This document shows positions 5,256 through 5,932 of a stretch of 5,932 bases of DNA, one piece after another (position 1 is the stretch's first letter; each line of letters starts with the position of its first letter). This DNA comes from JBEIJQ01 sp040380145 (GTDB lineage Bacteria; Bacteroidota; Bacteroidia; Chitinophagales; Saprospiraceae): positions 1 through 5,932 of the forward strand of contig JBEIJQ010000174.1 in the NCBI GenBank assembly GCA_040380145.1. Reading direction: 5' to 3'. The translations under genes were made by a program, and so were the position numbers. The notes under the pieces were generated by a model, which saw only the letters and a program-made list of their open reading frames with translations, ran no database searches and was not told the origin of the DNA.

Positions 5256-5932
5256 TCAGTGGAAAAAAACGGAAGGGAAGTTTTCAAGTACGCTTCTGGC
5301 GGCCAATTCGTCGCGTCGGAGCTGGTCGCGGAGGGTTTCGAGGCCGTCGAACTTTTCGTCCGCGCGGAGCCACCGGAGCAGTTCGAGCGTGACCGTTCGG
5401 CCGTAAATGTCGCGGTCGAAATCGAAGAGGTTGACCTCGATCGTCCGCTGCAGTCCGTCGGCGACGGTCGGTCGCTCGCCTATGTATAACATTCCACCGA
5501 TGATTTCGTTCTCGATGCGTGCCCGAACGGCATAGATTCCCTCGACGGGCACCAGTTTGTGCACGGACGCGGGCCGCAGGTTGGCCGTGGGAAAACCGAT
5601 GGTGCGGCCCAGTTGGTCGCCCTTGACCACGGTGCCGCGGAGGGTGTACGGATGCCCGAGCAGGTGGTTGGCCGCCGACAGGTCGCCGGTCTCGAGCGCT
5701 TGTCGGATCTTGGTGGAACTGACGGCGATGTCGTCCACCGTTTGGCGGGGGATTTCTTCCACGGCATACCCGTATTGCGGGGCCATTGCTTGCAAGAGCG
5801 CGATGTCGCCGCGTCGTCCCTGTCCGAATCGGTGGTCGTAGCCGATCACCAGCAGTTCGGGCCGGAAGCGGCGCACCAGGAAATCGGCCACATAAGTTTC
5901 GGGCGGCTGCTTGGAAAAAGATTCGGTGAAGG
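5256..5932 (-). CDS. ribF: Bifunctional riboflavin kinase / FMN adenylyltransferase, N-terminus cut by the window edge
   Basis: RibF phosphorylates riboflavin to FMN and adenylates FMN to FAD in the cytoplasm. About 225 C-terminal residues are present out of a usual 305-315; the missing part carries the HxGH nucleotide-binding motif. The reading frame stays open to the right edge and begins FTESFSKQPPETYVADFLV, the expected RibF sequence, so the GTG at 5891 is internal and not the start. The adenylyltransferase part shows VIGYDHRFGQGRRGD and SSTKIR, the conserved ISSTxxR element. The flavokinase domain follows with RGTVVKGDQLGRTIGFPTANL, GIYAVRA, GGMLYIGERPTV and RTIEVNLFDFDRDIYG, whose Glu is the probable catalytic base, and ends with LRADEKFDGLETLRDQL. 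All flavokinase motifs in view are intact. The glycosyltransferase gene follows on the same strand. Confidence 0.97.
   Translation of the reverse strand, partial: FTESFSKQPPETYVADFLVRRFRPELLVIGYDHRFGQGRRGDIALLQAMAPQYGYAVEEIPRQTVDDIAVSSTKIRQALETGDLSAANHLLGHPYTLRGTVVKGDQLGRTIGFPTANLRPASVHKLVPVEGIYAVRARIENEIIGGMLYIGERPTVADGLQRTIEVNLFDFDRDIYGRTVTLELLRWLRADEKFDGLETLRDQLRRDELAARSVLENFPSVFFH

Noticed and set aside
5192..5287. Upstream in-frame ATG start (5287) for the glycosyltransferase
   Set aside because: The 32 extra residues are low-complexity, overlap the end of ribF, and precede the normal beginning of the GT-A fold.

Overview
The window looks like chromosomal DNA of a GC-rich member of the Bacteroidota. 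The reasons are three upstream sites fitting the Bacteroidota -7 box (TAnnTTTG), the lack of Shine-Dalgarno sequences before the start codons (A/T-rich leaders instead), and a lipoprotein whose Cys is followed by E-K-D-D, as in the Bacteroidota lipoprotein surface-export signal. Genus cannot be fixed from the sequence; a Saprospiria/Lewinella-like organism is only an impression.

Layout. (1) 1-1035: a polytopic membrane protein of unknown function (142-951, +), with its own candidate promoter and a very strong intrinsic terminator (996-1035). (2) 952-1579: a 628-base stretch without a convincing gene. It holds two of the three copies of a 17-18-base repeat (the third is at the left window edge), several adjacent long-range hairpins and a second terminator-like hairpin. 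(3) 1580-2596 (-): low-specificity L-threonine aldolase, reading away from (4) 2767-4098 (+): a secreted lipoprotein alpha/beta-hydrolase (lipase/esterase type) with a beta-rich C-terminal half. The 170 bases between them carry a divergent promoter pair. (5) 4112-5191 (-): a family 2 glycosyltransferase, convergent with the lipase gene with only 13 bases between the stop codons. (6) 5256-5932 (-): the C-terminal three quarters of RibF (riboflavin kinase/FMN adenylyltransferase), cut by the window edge and lying 64 bases upstream of the glycosyltransferase on the same strand.

No shared pathway is visible. RibF (flavin cofactors), threonine aldolase (glycine/threonine metabolism), the surface lipase and the glycosyltransferase (envelope or extracellular glycan) look like ordinary chromosomal neighbours. 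RibF and the glycosyltransferase may be co-transcribed.

The part least explained by known genes is the repeat-bounded area 1-1540. The membrane-protein gene, with its promoter and terminator, is bracketed by an inverted pair of the repeat (2-23 and 1044-1065). The gene-free segment after it is bracketed by the same sequence in the opposite arrangement (1049-1065 and 1503-1519) and is rich in hairpins. This could be a small non-autonomous mobile element, a structured RNA, or a dispersed intergenic repeat family.
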